NCBI GenBank assembly: GCA_905250125.1
Contig: CAJNOL010000150.1
Location: 62,001 to 126,000, forward strand
Direction of reading: 5' to 3'
Source of the DNA: Rotaria sordida
Taxonomy: Eukaryota; Rotifera; Eurotatoria; Philodinida; Philodinidae
DNA: 64,000 nt
In this document: positions 49,601-62,585 of the stretch, piece after piece
Layout: the number at the start of each line of letters is the position of its first letter
Numbering within the stretch: the stretch's first letter is position 1
The notes under the pieces: generated by a model
What the model was told of the DNA's origin: nothing
What the model saw: the letters and a program-made list of their open reading frames with translations, nothing else
The model's database searches: none
Made by a program: the position numbers and the translations under genes

Positions 49601-52600
49601 CATAGTTTTACAGAGAAATTATGTATGGCAGCATAAGATATTTTCTAACCAAAAAATGCTTTATTTTCTTAAAAGTGACTTGTCTGACAACGAAAGTTAC
49701 ATGTTCATCTGCAATGTGAAAAATGAATATTGCGATGAGAGATCTAAATTTTTACCCCCTATACCTCAAATTCTTCTTATACATTGTGTTTTATAAATTT
49801 TAAAACTTACCATACGAGTTTTTTCCATATTTGTACGTTCATAATTTGATGTTTCAAGTGCTGATTTAGAACGATCACGTTCATGTGCTGTATCATCAAA
49901 TTGTCTTCGTAATTCATCAATTTGTAATTTATAAGTTGTTGCTTGTTGTTCGAAATGACGTCGTTCAATATCACTTTGATTTAATTGATCTTTTAATTGT
50001 TGAATTATATCACGTGCACTAGATAATTTCGTTTGTAAATCATGAATCTTAGATAAATTTAGAAAAAAAAATAAGAATATTTCATAAGGACAAAAAAAAG
50101 AAAATTAAATTTACTTGAACTTGACGTTTATTTAATGCAGCATGAACAGCACTAAATGTACTATCAGCAAATGATGGTGAAACATTTCGTGAACGTGATA
50201 GAGATGTTTGAGTTTGACGTTGTGGTGAAACAGATCGAGGCGAACGAAGACTAAAAATAATTTTTTTTTTCTTTTGCATATCGTTTTATATGTTCATGAG
50301 AGTCTTAGATAAGGATCAAAATTTAAAACGTTAAGTTTCGTAATGTAAAAATACTTCGCAAGTTTCGAATAAAGAATTTTAAGCTATTGAATTTCAATGA
50401 CGGACGGTGGAAAATAAATCAAAAGGCTAAGTATTCAATAAGAATTATATTAAAGTTGTCTTTCGAAATGTTGAATATGAAAGTCAATAGCTGTTGAACA
50501 ATGTCAACACCGCATATACATTAGTAAATAATGGTATGATGCGAAGAGAAATTTGTAGATTTCATAGGCAAATACAGATGACTAACAAATAGTTCTAATC
50601 TCAATGTTTTGAATTATTATGTATGAGACACTCTACTGCACGAATATTATACAATAGAATAAAGTTTAAAACTATAGTTCTTTAGTTGATGCAATAAGAA
50701 AAAGAATTTATTATATAGTGAAAATTATTTCGATCGCAACACGTCAAACATTGTCTATATTTAAAACAAAAGGTAAATGTATAAAATAACATTTTCTTTG
50801 TAAATTGTAGGGCTTTTTTTTCGTTGCATTTTATGACATGTCTGGTTTTTTTAAATAAAACCTACGTGAACTAGAAAAAGCAACCATTTAACTTATAGTC
50901 TACCCATTAGTTCAGACATGTCGTGCAAGAGAAGTATTCTCTACATAATCGTGTTGTTTGTCCTTATTCAAAGTCATCCAAAAGTACGTATTTCTTATCT
51001 TACGCTATCGCAATGATCGATCTTAGAAATATTTTTCAAGCCTATCAGAAGTGGCATTGACTTATTTTTTTTATTCTTTTTCGACACACATATTTGGAAG
51101 AAAGGGGTGTGATTTCTTTCGATACTCCGCCTTAAAAAATGTATTGCTACATGATTTTTCTATAACTAAAATTTTGTTTATTTGAAGGCAAAGTTATTTC
51201 TTCATCGAAAAAACATAAACATTAAATGTCCGTAAAGACCATAAATCACTCGAAATGTTATTTTTTTTCATTAGTTGTCGATGCATATTTTAAAAAAATT
51301 TTTATTTATACACTTATCTTATAATAATCCATAACAAAAAAAAAAAAAGAACAGAAAAAAGCTCTTATATTTTGAATTGAAAATCAAACAAAATTAATCT
51401 TGTCTGACTTAAAATTAACATAAATGATTTCTAAAACATAAATATTTCAGTATTTTTTTTTACTGGTTTTAAGCACTCGTTTATTATTGCTCTTTTTTTC
51501 TTCTCTCGATAATGACAAAATAAATATTAAATTTTATCGATAGAAAATACATCTGAACGAAGCAATAACTAAGCATAAAACCGAGTTACTAGTGTCTGAG
51601 GATCATAAAAGTTTTTAACAAAAAAAAAGTTGACTTTTTATTTATTCTTTCATAAAATCGATCACTATTTCAAGGTTAATTCGAGTTGTTATTATATTTT
51701 TTTTTTGTAAAGGTAGAAAGCCTTGAAGAAAAGCTATTTTATAACATGACACTTCTTTTTTTGAAACCTTTCCTTTTCTTGTCTTTTTTAAATAAACTAA
51801 TAGAAACCATTGATTTCATATTCAATGTGCTTTTGTTGATGGTAAGAAAAATAAATGTTCTTATTAATAAACTTGACTAATAAAGTTATGTTTTTTATCT
51901 TAAATTTGTATTTACTATGTTAAACGTATTTATCAATATAAATATAATATTTAAATTAAACATAACATACCGACCAAAAGCACGATCAGGTGAATCAAAT
52001 CGTTCGGCACCTCGTAATGGTGATAGACGACGAGGTGATATTCGTCCTGCATCATCAATATTATATGGATCATCTTCATCATTAAGTATAGCCTGAGCCA
52101 CATCTCGCAATCGTCGATGAATCCGTTCTCTATCACCACTGATATCCCGTGTATGTGTTTCCATAGTTGAAGAAGAGATTTCCTATAATCATGAGATTGA
52201 AATAGCTTGAAGCACATTTTTTTTTCTTATTATAGATTTATAAACATCAATAAATGAACTTGATACAAATGTTTAGGGTCATTTTGAAAAGAAAGAAGAA
52301 ATATGTATATGAATGGTCAACAAAAAAAGAAAAGAGAATAAATGATAGAGCAAGTATTGTTCTAGTAATTTTCCTTTAAACACTTCATAAGAAATTTCCG
52401 TTGCTGATCATATACGGAAGAAGAATAAAAAATGAGTTTTAATTATAACAATTATATTTATTTCTTCATACCTGTGCTCGTCGATACATTACGATAATGG
52501 TCAGACAAGAACCGCAAACCAAATCAACACTGTTGATGAATGAATGAAAACGAAATGCGAGAAGAAGAACAAGAAGAAGAAGAAAAGAGAAGCGTTGATG

Positions 52601-55600
52601 CTGAAGGTGGTAGTACTTATGCACACCGCAAGACGACGATGAAGAGAATTTTTTTCTCTTTTTCTCTCGATAAAATATTTTCAACAAAAAAAAAAAAAAA
52701 GAAAGAATGCCAAACAGCATCAGCATCCTGTTTCATTGCTGACTTCTTCCTTTGCTCCTAACTACCTGTTGGGGCTTCATTCAAATCAAATAAGCAAGAT
52801 CTACCAAAAACAGAAATTTGAGAAAATTTTGTAAACAACTTCTGACGAGCCTGTTTGCTTTTTAATATCGATGCACAGTTGTTAAACACTATTGTCTTCG
52901 TCTCATATTCAATCTTAACTAATGTTCAAGGTCGTACAGTAGACAGGCGGCGATGATAGTATTTTTCTTCAATTACAACTGTCTGCCAATATTATCATCA
53001 ATTTTCAGTATAGGAATACTAATGATCAATATTTTTATTTCTATTCATTAGTGTTGTTCTCGTTTTTCGAATTTGATTGTCTATTGTTGTTATCAAAGAA
53101 AGAAAAAAAAACGTTAGAATTATATTTAAAAATTTGTCCTCGAATCATGTAGGTTACTCAATTCTTGAGAATCGAATACTCAATGATAGACGTAAGACAA
53201 ACAAAAACTTCTAGTGATTAAATTGTAAATTATGTTTTATGGACTCACCTTTCCAACCGTCACACTACGATGCAGAATCTCGACAACAGTGTACCGCAAA
53301 TAACAAGTGATCAGCAACAACTAATAGCACTACTGATGGTTGTTGTTTGATCTTTCTCTCCAGCTACTATCGGCAACACCACCACCACCACTGTAGAGTA
53401 AACAGTTGTGGCCTCAACTGTGTAATTTATTAATGGGCTTCTTTTATCAAAATACATTTTCTTCTTTGTCAATTTCACTTTTTTTTCTTTCGATTCGGTG
53501 CCTTTTTTCGTTTAAATTTATTGATGTATATAGTTTGATGAGAATACTACAATGTCAATAAACAGGGAATGCAAGAAAGAAAACGAAGTATGTGATTGTA
53601 GAAACAGTCAATTGCACTTTTTAGCTATAAATGTTGTTTTTGATATGTGATAAATAACGAACAAAGGAAGGTAATACTCGAAACCACTATACAATACAAC
53701 GACATTAGCTTAATCATTACAAGTGTCTGTTGAAATATGATGTGCGTCTTTCTTCTTTTTTTGTTGCAAGAATCAAAGCTGGTGTGTGTGTGTGTGTGTG
53801 TGTGTATGCGTATCGTAGACTTTTCTCAATATTAATTTCAAAAAAAATCGAGACGCCTATCACTTTATTGTGAAACCAAATATAGAATTTGTTTTTCACA
53901 TGTCTGGTCAAGATTAATATTAGTTAAATAGATTCTTTTCTTTTTCTCATATTAGAATTCTATTTTTAAATGAAATCATATACAAGGTCAAATAATAGAA
54001 TCAAATTTATTTTAATTACACATTATAACAAGAAAATGTATTAGTAAATTTTTAGAAGAATAAAGAATATTTTAAGGTTTCATTTTAAAATTATAAAACT
54101 TCAAAAGCTTCTTGACCATATATAATGATGAAGTACAATAGGTTCTTTTTTTTCAATGACATTAGACTTACCGTTGTTGGATTGGCACGCGTAAGGCTTA
54201 TGATAGTATTCTCTTTTTCAGTTAATTTAAAATGTAATTTTTCGTTGAGTTGTAATAATTCTTGAAATCTAGATTCAATAGAACTTAATGATTATGAAAC
54301 AATAGAATAAATATATATATACCTATGTTGTAAATCAAATATATCTCGTGTTTTTTCACGAATTTGACTTTCTAAATTAGTTCGATCACTACGTTCACGT
54401 TCAATAGTAGCCTTTCAAAGTTATATATTTATATAAAAGAAATCAATTACTACTAGTTTATAATTTACTTGTCCTTGAATTTCAGTTGTTTTAGTTGCAG
54501 TTAAAAATCCAAAACAAGCACTCGTTAATGATCGACCTGTTTGTGAAAGATCATTTCTAACACGTGTTAAATCACGTTCAGTAATGCCTTTAAGTTCAGT
54601 AAATTGTTGACGAAATGAAACAATATCACGCCATAAATCATATATAAGATTATGTTCGTTATTATAATATTGATTAAACATCTATAGAAATAGTATCATA
54701 TTGAAAATATAAATAAACAATTCAAAAAAGAAAAACGAACTCGTTCTTCTTCTTTCCAATTTCGTGTTTTTTTTGTTAAGTCTTCGCGCACTTGTTGAAG
54801 TTCATTGGTAAGACGACGTAAATCTCCCGACAATTGTTGATTAACTAAATGAGCTTGATCAAGTTGTTCTCTTAACATTATATTTACTTGACTTAGATTG
54901 GACAATCTTGAATAGATAAAAAAAAAAGAAACACATCATTTAATGCCAAGTGTTTAATATATAACGGTGTCACGAGATTGTCAGAATGTGGGCACGGACT
55001 CGATGACTTAGGAGACTAATTGAAAGACTTTTGCTGCGTGATTTTTTTTTGAGAATAGGTAAACAAAAAACAACAATAAAACGCTGAAGAAAAACAAAAA
55101 TTTTTCAAGATTGAAGAGGATGGTGACCTACTCGACCTTTTCTCTATTCGGAACATTCTTGTTAATAAAACTGACTGATTAATAAAAATTTATCCATGGA
55201 ACATCTTAGAATACAATAAAACATAAATATTTAAATTATTGACCATCAAAAAGATTTCTGTTTATTATAGTAGGAAACATGAAATATCAAATCTTTTTTG
55301 ATTGATTCAAGTTTTATCGATATTAAATTATTAATGCTTAAAAAAGAGGGATGAAATCGATCTGAGTAAGTGGGATCGGTTGATCTGAAATCTGCACCAA
55401 CACTGAAATAATGAGTTGTCATACTATTCCATCAATGAATAAGGATATTTGATATAGTCAAATTTTAACAAAGTTTCATTACATATTCTCTATGAGATAC
55501 TAAGAACAAAAAAAAATTCATAAGATACATCAGTAATGACCGGTCCCATTTCTGGTTTATACAATGTTCAACCTACTTCTGTTTTTCTTCTTCGAGCGTA

Positions 55601-56659
55601 ATAGCTGCAACATCTTGTTCGTCATTATTCTGATTAATACGAGATTCATAAATCAATGTAGATGTTGATGAAGATTGTACATTATTATTTGTCTATATTA
55701 AATATTTTTTGTCTAGAAGTTTTATTTTTTATATACTTACAGTAAGTCGAATACGATCGATATCAAGTTTTTGTTGTTCAGTTAATAGTTCAAGTTCTGA
55801 ACATCGTTGTCTATATTGTAAAACCTTGTAACACGAAAAAAAAATACTTTGCTTTCTTTTTTCATGTCTGTCGACAAAAGAATAAACATTATTGATTTAA
55901 ATACTTTTTGTTGTAGTTTTTGTACGAGTTGTGCTTGTTTTAGTTGTCCTTCTTGATAATTAGATAATTTTCGTTTATAATTTTGATGTTCTTCTTCAAG
56001 TTTTCGTCTTAAATCAATATTTTGTTGAACAAGTAGACTTCGTTCAGGTTCCAAACTACTAATATCTGATGATATATCAATACCTTGTGCACGTAATGAT
56101 TGTTCAAGCTATAAACAAAAAAAAAAAAACAAGATCAAAGAAGAATCCATATGGAACCATTTGTAGATTTGCATATGTTCAATGTCAAATATAAAAGCAA
56201 AAAACAAAAATTATTTTTTCATGTTTGTGAATAATTGAAATGAAAAAGTATAGTCAAAATTTTGATTCTTTTGTACAAAGTCTTCAATAAATAGTCAGAA
56301 CATAATCATTATACCAAAAAAAAAAAAAAAAAAAAAAACAAACAGCTTACTCGATCAGACAATGCATTATAACGTAGACTTAATTCATCTTTTTCAGCTC
56401 GTGTTAAATTTAATATAGTTTCAACTCGATTTAATTCATCATTTAAATAACGATTTTCTTCAGTAAGTTGACTTGGATTTGGTGTACTCATTATATTTTG
56501 ACTTGATGTTTGACTTAAAACTGTATATGGAGAACGTGATCGTAATAATGGAGGTGTATGAATACGATTTGAAAATATATCACGTGTTGATTCACGAACT
56601 AAAGCATTTCGATTATCAGCATTATTATCATCATTATCCGAAAGTATTTCTTCGAAACG
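37647..56659 (-). CDS. CROCC: Rootletin (ciliary rootlet coiled-coil protein)
   Basis: Structural coiled-coil protein that polymerises into the striated rootlet below ciliary basal bodies. Exons (coding order): 56351-56659, 55905-56108, 55741-55824, 55577-55692, 54741-54906, 54469-54681, 54323-54411, 54172-54268, 51971-52182, 50115-50250, 49811-50047, 47837-48116, 47607-47770, 47479-47550, 47369-47420, 45580-45686, 45321-45497, 45228-45250, 44691-45162, 42795-43353, 40766-41149, 40555-40687, 40095-40471, 39909-40016, 39685-39848, 39404-39625, 39085-39323, 38897-39026, 38624-38824, 38395-38558, 38071-38212, 37647-38012. Phases agree throughout; about 2,132 aa (human 2,017). Tell-tale blocks are the NYKRKLSNYQEGQLKQAQLV segment, MLREQLDQA, LREVERSRLEARRELQELRR, DPEQIRTALREFVQ and KAHRARVKGLEEQ, plus Ser/Pro/Arg-rich breaks at the usual places. 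A start exon may lie at 58771-58812. Confidence 0.95.
43580..43670. repeat. Fragment related to the IQCE-intron foldback
   Basis: 'cttttttatggaagctaatc' and the following 60 bp resemble the inner arm of the 11939-12511 element (about 12243-12310, 'tttttttatgaaagctagtc'), including 'gaattctctatatgc' against 'gagttctcgatatgc'. An older, partial copy in a rootletin intron. Confidence 0.5.
45860..46315. mobile_element. Foldback element in rootletin intron
   Basis: A near-palindrome of about 450 bp. The left outer arm 'gctatctggtacttaagggt' pairs with the right end (about 46286-46308). The inner arms are nearly perfect: 'gagcaaccaattctctacaa' at about 46023 pairs with its complement at about 46150-46170. 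The centre (about 46080-46120) is unpaired. No coding capacity beyond chance ORFs. Confidence 0.8.
48311..48712. mobile_element. GC-rich palindromic element in rootletin intron
   Basis: A 400-bp palindrome with arms of about 190 bp and a short centre. 'gcctgatctgcctgtcatgg' at about 48442 is mirrored as its complement at about 48572-48590, and 'actaaggctactatcctacc' at about 48418 by the segment at about 48592-48610. It is markedly richer in G+C than its surroundings, which suggests a foreign or recently mobile unit. Confidence 0.8.
52472..53400 (-). promoter_or_regulatory. CROCC: Internal alternative promoter and start exon of rootletin
   Basis: Inside the 2-kb intron between coding exons 8 and 9 lies an exon-like unit: acceptor 'tcatcaacag' at about 52530, then ATG at 52489 giving MYRRAQ and donor CAG/GTATGA at 52472, in phase 0 with the exon at 52182. 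About 0.75 kb upstream a strong donor (GGAAAG/GTGAGT, near 53248) follows a stretch that could be a non-coding 5' exon. Together they suggest an N-terminally shortened isoform of about 1,712 aa beginning MYRRAQEISSSTMETHTRDI. Confidence 0.45.
53781..53805. repeat. (GT)n microsatellite
   Basis: About 12 GT units within the rootletin intron that also carries the candidate alternative promoter. Confidence 0.95.
55055..55155. repeat. Dispersed repeat, copy 2
   Basis: 'acgctgaagaaaaacaaaaa', a T-rich bit and 'tcaagattgaagaggatggt' match the segment at about 2438-2500 ('acgctgaagaaaactaaaaa', 'tcaagattcgatggagggag') in the same orientation. Copy 2 lies in a rootletin intron. Confidence 0.55.
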
Positions 56660-58770
56660 CTAAAAAGATAAAACAAGAATAAAATTTTAAAAAAAAAAGT
56701 CATATTTCAATTAGAATCCAATTTTGATGAGAAAAACTACAGATTAAAATGTATTTTATACGTACAATCGAGCAATCAAGAATATTGTTATCTACCATAT
56801 TTCAGATAATATAAATAAGAATCAATAAAAACAAAAGAAAAAAGACGTGTTGTGTCTAACTCGAGTGATCGTTTTACACAACAAATAAATTAACTCGTGT
56901 ATGTCTATGTAAATTGATACTATTTTCCTGTGCTTGGTTAATATGACAATATATAATAGTAACAAAAAAGCCTCAGCTACTGACAATGATTACAATATTA
57001 TTAAAGAAGGAAAGAATAGAAACGAGACATAACGAAAAAAAAGAGTTTTTTTTTCACTTTTTTTTGTTTGTTTATAATCGTGTATTGGATCATAAAATGT
57101 TATGTTTCTTCGTCATCCTCTCAAAACTTTTTACGCATTCTTCCATATTATAAGAGGAATCTGAACAACTGTTTGATTGATTCAAGTAAATCTAAAGTTG
57201 TTGAGAAATGTATGACAGAATTTTTATTTTTATAGGAACAAATAAAAAGATGCTTCGCTATAGTAAGAACTATTGCGGTTTTATAGTTAGTGAAATTATT
57301 CATATGAAAAGAAAAACAATAGTATAAACATTTAGTAAAAATAATTATAAAATTTTAATTATTATTTTCATTCATCTGAGTACTTTTTCGTAATTGATAT
57401 GATGAAATATTCATCTATTTATAATTTGTTCATAAAGTTAAATGTTAATTCTTTTCTTTTTTTGCATTTAAATGAGACTATAAAGAACAAATTTACTTTC
57501 TTTTCCTTTTTTTTTGTTGCAGTTAGTGAAGTACAATCGATTAATATTAGTTAAAAGAACTCTCATATGTTTACTTAACATGCTCGTTAAATTACTTTAA
57601 ATTTTCAGTCGCATGCCTTTGTACATATTGCTCACTCTTCTTCCTTCTTGAAGGAAAAAGAAACAAAGTGTTTTTATTTCAACATTTTAAAATATAAATT
57701 GGCTGCAAAAAAAGAAAAGCTAATCTCAACAACGTCATTCCACTTCACTAATAAAAAAAAGAGAAATGTTTATGAATCTTATTAACAAGTTACGTTATGC
57801 GAAAAAAAAAATTGCGTCGAATATTCATTCAAAAGGTGATTCGTCTTCTTCTTTTTTTTTTTGTTATTTCAAGGTTTTATAGTTTCATTCATCGACTTTT
57901 CTTTTTTCTTTGTTCATTCAATGTTTCTTCAAACACGAAAGACAAACAAGACATATTTAAATCAAATATGTTCGTTCGATCGATAATGTGTAGCTGTTTA
58001 CTTGAAAAACTACGGTTCTTCTCATATATATATATATATATGTAAGAAAAAGAGATGGAAATTTGGTAGTCACCTTCATTTTTTTTCTTGTTACGATTGT
58101 TTCTCTCATACAAATCAAAGAAAAATGATTATATTGTTTTGTTGATGAATAAGAAAAAAAAAATGAGTTTTGATATTACAATAAATTAATTTCTTACGGA
58201 CAATGTCAGTATTGATAGAAAAAAAGGTTTTGATCGGCAAACGACAATAATAGACCAAAATGAAAAGGAAATGTAAGATTATGACATAATATATATACAC
58301 ATGTAAAAAATATTTTTTAACAAGGCTTCCTTTTCTTTAAGATTAAATAGAACTGTATATGTTTGATTTTTACATCAAGGACAATATTCTAATCGAGTTT
58401 TTTTTTTTCACTTACAATATATATACATATTTATATATGATTACCAAATATACAATGTTAATTAGATCTAAAAATATGGTACAGACGATTTTTTGACTAA
58501 AAAAAAACGACACGTTGTAAAAACGAATTTATTTTAGATGTAAAAGTTGAAGTAAGTTTTCAAATTGAACAAATGCCTGTGGGATTTTTTTTGTGTTTTA
58601 ACACTCAACAAATGACAACACTTAACCACAGATTACTGGATGAAAAAGGAATCGCCATTGAACATTCGTTCAGTTCTATTCGTTGCTAAGTGATAAACGA
58701 ATACTAATGGTAAAGGTCATCAATATACTAGAAATTTAATAATAATATTCTATTGATAGAGTCATTTTAC

Positions 58771-58812
58771 ATTCGTACGAAAGGCTTGTTCAAGTTCAAG
58801 TTGTTTGATCAT
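58771..58812 (-). CDS. CROCC: Candidate rootletin start exon
   Basis: ATG at 58812 opens 14 codons (MIKQLELEQAFRTN) ending phase 0 at a GTAAAA donor. This would join in frame to RFEEILSD at 56659 across a 2.1 kb intron. The helix-like Glu/Leu content suits rootletin, but no homology confirms it. Alternatives are an unseen exon, or initiation at the internal ATG at 56491 (MSTPNPSQ). Confidence 0.35.
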
Positions 58813-59313
58813 GAAAAACTTTCCTATGAATAATATTATGATTGCTATATTCATCTATAATTGAAAATAAAACATAATGTTACAAATAGATTCAAATACA
58901 ATCTAATTTATTTATTTATTTTTTTTTTGAAAATTTCAACATATGAAGTATAATCATGTTTTAATTTAAAAATTAACTAAAAAAAAAAAGATTTGTTATT
59001 TATTTGTATATTAACGTAAATTAGCGGCATCTATAATAAACATCGAAGATTTTTGCTTAAAATCTAATCAAAATTTATTTGAGATCATTTATAAATTTCA
59101 ATGAAATTAAAATTTAGTATTTCTTAACATAAATTACGTTGTTTAAAATCTTTCGAAAAAATGAACCATTCAGTACATTTCATTTCTTAGTCCAGTTAAG
59201 TTAGTTTAAACGTCGGAATTGGCTAATAACTTTTGCACGTTGTCTAGTTTATTCTATAATATTAGTTTTTTTTCTGTAGATTAATATCATCATCTCATAT
59301 AATTTACTGCAAA
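58813..59313. promoter_or_regulatory. Rootletin / NOG1 divergent interval
   Basis: About 500 bp between the candidate rootletin start exon and the NOG1 ATG. AT-rich with T/A homopolymers; no motif stands out. If the rootletin start exon is right, this is a shared bidirectional promoter. Confidence 0.3.
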
Positions 59314-62300
59314 ATGGCATCATCGCAGTATAATTTTAAGAAAATTGTTACAATACCTACGGCTCAAGTACAGTCTTTGACCTTTATTTACAAAAAAAAA
59401 AGAATTTAATTGTTTTCTTTTGTTTTTTTATTTTTAAATTTAGGATTTTATTGATATTATCCTTTCGAAAACTCAACGTAAAACACCAACTGTTGTTCAT
59501 AAACAATATAAAATCGCTCGAATTCGTAATTTTTATTTACGAAAAATAAAATTTACTCAACAAAGTTTTCATGATAAACTTCAACTTATTCTTACTGAAT
59601 TTCCTAAACTTGAAGTAAATTATTGATTTTTGTTATCTTCTTTTTTTTTTGTTATTAAACAAAATTATTTTCTATGTAGGAAGTTCATCCATTCTATGCT
59701 GATTTAATGAATGTTTTATACGATAAAAATCATTATAAATTAGCTCTTGGTCAATTAAATATAGCTAAAAATTTAATTGATAAGTAAGAATAAACACTAT
59801 CAAAGTAATTTTTTACTTCTTCTTTTTTTAAATTAGTGTGGCAAAAGATTATGGACGAATGATGAAATTTGCTGATTCACTCTATCGATGCAAATGTTTA
59901 AAACGAGCAGCATTAGGAAGGTTAGTTTATCCTATTCTTTTTTTTTTATCGATAAACAAAAATTTGACTCTTAGAATGGCAACAATTATTAAACGTCAAG
60001 CACAAAGTTTACAATATCTTGAACAAGTTCGTCAACATTTATCACGTTTACCATCTATTGATCCAAATACACGTACACTTTTAATATGTGGCTATCCAAA
60101 TGTTGGTAAATCAAGTTTTCTTAATAAAATAACACGTGCTGATGTTGAAGTACAACCGTATGCATTTACAACAAAATCACTTTATGTTGGTCATACGGAT
60201 TATAAATATTTACGTTGGCAAGTTGTTGATACACCGGGTATTCTTGATCATTCATTAGGTAAAAGAAAAGAATTTATTTATTGAGAGAAAAAAAAAATTT
60301 GAATGTTTTTTTATAGAGGATCGAAATACAATTGAAATGCAAGCTATTACTGCATTAGCACATCTTCGTGCAGCTATTCTTTACGTTATGGATATATCAG
60401 AAACATGTGGTTATACACTTGAAGAACAAGTATGTGAATTTAAGTTATACATTGCAACGAAAATCGAATAAGATAAATTTTTGATGTAATCGACGGTATT
60501 ATTATATTCTTATGATATTTGAAGTTTAGCTTTCGATCGTTTTATTTTTATTGCAATTTTATATATGATTAATTCTTTGTTGTATTTTACAATTTGAATT
60601 GATGTAAACAGAAATTAAGAATGGTTAGAGAAAGGTGTTTTAGACAAAAATCGGTCATCTACTTTTCAATGAATAGTTTTTCTTTGTCTAGTCTAAATAT
60701 GATTCTATGCTTCTGGATATACAATTTATGAAAAATTGAGATGTCGGAATTATAGGCCAGGCTTAAATTTATTTTATTAATCATCATAGAAATAATCTGT
60801 TTGTGTTAGTAAAAAAACGTAATTCAAATACTTATTGTTTTCTATTTTTAGCTCAATCTATTTAATAATATTAAAGTATTATTTACAAATAAACCATTAT
60901 TAATTGTTCTTAATAAAATTGATATTAAACAATTTGATGAGTTATCTGAAGAGAAAAAGGTAATTTATTTTTTTTTTTTATTAATTAAACTGTTCTTTTT
61001 TTTTTTAAATATATTCAGGCTGTATTTGAACAATTTCGTAAAGATGATGTTCGAATTATAGAAATGAGTACTTTTTCTGAAGAAGGTGTTATTGAAGTTC
61101 GAAATGAAGTAATTTATCTTAATAAAACAAAGAAAAAAAAAGAACACTAAGAAAATCTTTTTTTATTTTTTCTAAAGGCTTGTGATCGTTTATTAGCACA
61201 TCGTGTTGATATTAAATTAAAAAGTCGTAAAGTTAATGATGTTCTTAATCGTTTACATGTAACACAACCACAAAAACGTGATGAGCGTGTACGTGCACCA
61301 TATATACCTGAAGGTGTTATACAACGTTTAGAATCTATGCAAGTAACAAATAATAATAATGATCAAAATGTATCAATTGAAAAAAAGAAAACTGAACGTG
61401 ATTTAGAAATTGAATTAGAAGAAGATTATCATTTAGATTTACGTAAAACATGGTCATTAAAAGATAATGATGAACGTTATGATATTTTACCTGAAATATA
61501 TCGTAATAAAAATGTTGCTGATTTTATTGATCCAGATATAATGACAAAATTAGAAGAATTAGAACGTGAAGAAGAAGCACGTGAACAAGCTGGATTTTAT
61601 GATATGAATGAAAGTGAAGATGATGAAGAAACAACAGCTATTAGAAAATTAGCGAAAAAAATTCGTTATAAACGTCAAGTTATTATTGGTGAAGCACGAT
61701 CAAAAAAACAAGCAAGACGAACACCATCCGTACCAAGACCAAAACGAGCTGTTGATCGTGAAAACTTAGAAAATACAATGAGTGGATTAGGAATTGATAT
61801 GGATAATAAAGAAGATGTAAGATATTGTTTTTGCTTCTTGTCTGTTTAAAAAATGGATGGAGTATAAGAGTCATTCTCAGTTTTCATCCAATCATTTGAG
61901 TACCTCATAATGCGGACTGAAAATAAGACCATTTTCGAAGAGTTGAAACTAGAGCCGATCGAAACAAAATTTTCACTTGTGTTTCTAGAAAATTGAAAAA
62001 ATTCAGTTCTGTTAAATTATAGAGCTAATTTTTGACATAAAACCCAGCCCCTCTTGTCTTTTATTTTCTAATCAAATCTTTTCTTTATTTAGTCTCATTA
62101 TGTTGCTAAAGTACATGAAACACGTAGTCGTTCATTAAGTCGACCTGAAATAAAACGTAAACGTGAAGATTCGGAAGGACATGTACGTAGTAGTTCAAAA
62201 GTACCTCGTGATCAATCTGGTGTACGAGATGTAACAATGGCTAAGAAAGCAAGAAAAATTAATAAAATTAGTCAACGTAAAATGAATTTGGGTGGTAAAA

Positions 62301-62456
62301 CTGGAGAAGCTGATAGAAGAATATTTATTAAAAAACCCAAACATTTATGTAAGTTATATTAAATTTTTTTACATAATGAAAATTTTATGTTAATTTTTTT
62401 TTTTTTTTCGTGTAGTTTCCGGCAAACGATCAACTGGCAAAACAGATCGACGATAG
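59314..62456 (+). CDS. GTPBP4: Nucleolar GTP-binding protein 1 (60S ribosome biogenesis GTPase)
   Basis: NOG1 associates with pre-60S particles in the nucleolus and is needed for large-subunit maturation. Exons 59314-59367, 59444-59614, 59680-59783, 59837-59920, 59975-60258, 60317-60429, 60852-60959, 61019-61108, 61178-61816, 62093-62348, 62416-62456; 647 aa (human 634). Seen: N-terminal helical domain ([40 protein letters not shown]), GTPase motifs G1 GYPNVGKSS (about residue 172), G3 DTPG and G4 NKID, the NOG1 signature [33 protein letters not shown], then CDRLLAHRV, an acidic segment (about ESEDDEE) and a basic C-terminus ending [18 protein letters not shown]-type signals lie about 35 bp after the stop. 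One intron (60430-60851) is long; the others are mostly 50-75 bp. Confidence 0.97.
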
Positions 62457-62585
62457 TCTTTGTTTTGTAGTGTTTATTGTTATGTTCTTCGGAATAAATA
62501 AAGAAAAAAAACTTTTTACGAACGATAAAAAAAAAAAACGAACGTTGTTTTCTTATGATCAATCCTTCTAGATCAATAAAGAAGA
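62457..62585. promoter_or_regulatory. Very short NOG1-UNG spacer
   Basis: 129 bp between the NOG1 stop and the UNG ATG, same strand. It must hold the NOG1 poly(A) site (AATAAATAAA near 62491) and the 5' end of UNG. A T/C-containing tract and AG 13 nt before the ATG ('ccttctag') could be a spliced-leader acceptor. Confidence 0.4.

Noticed and set aside
52540..52761. Acidic 73-codon plus-strand ORF rich in Glu/Lys
   Set aside because: Simple-sequence composition (gaa/aga repeats) opposite the candidate rootletin 5' exon; no conserved motif.
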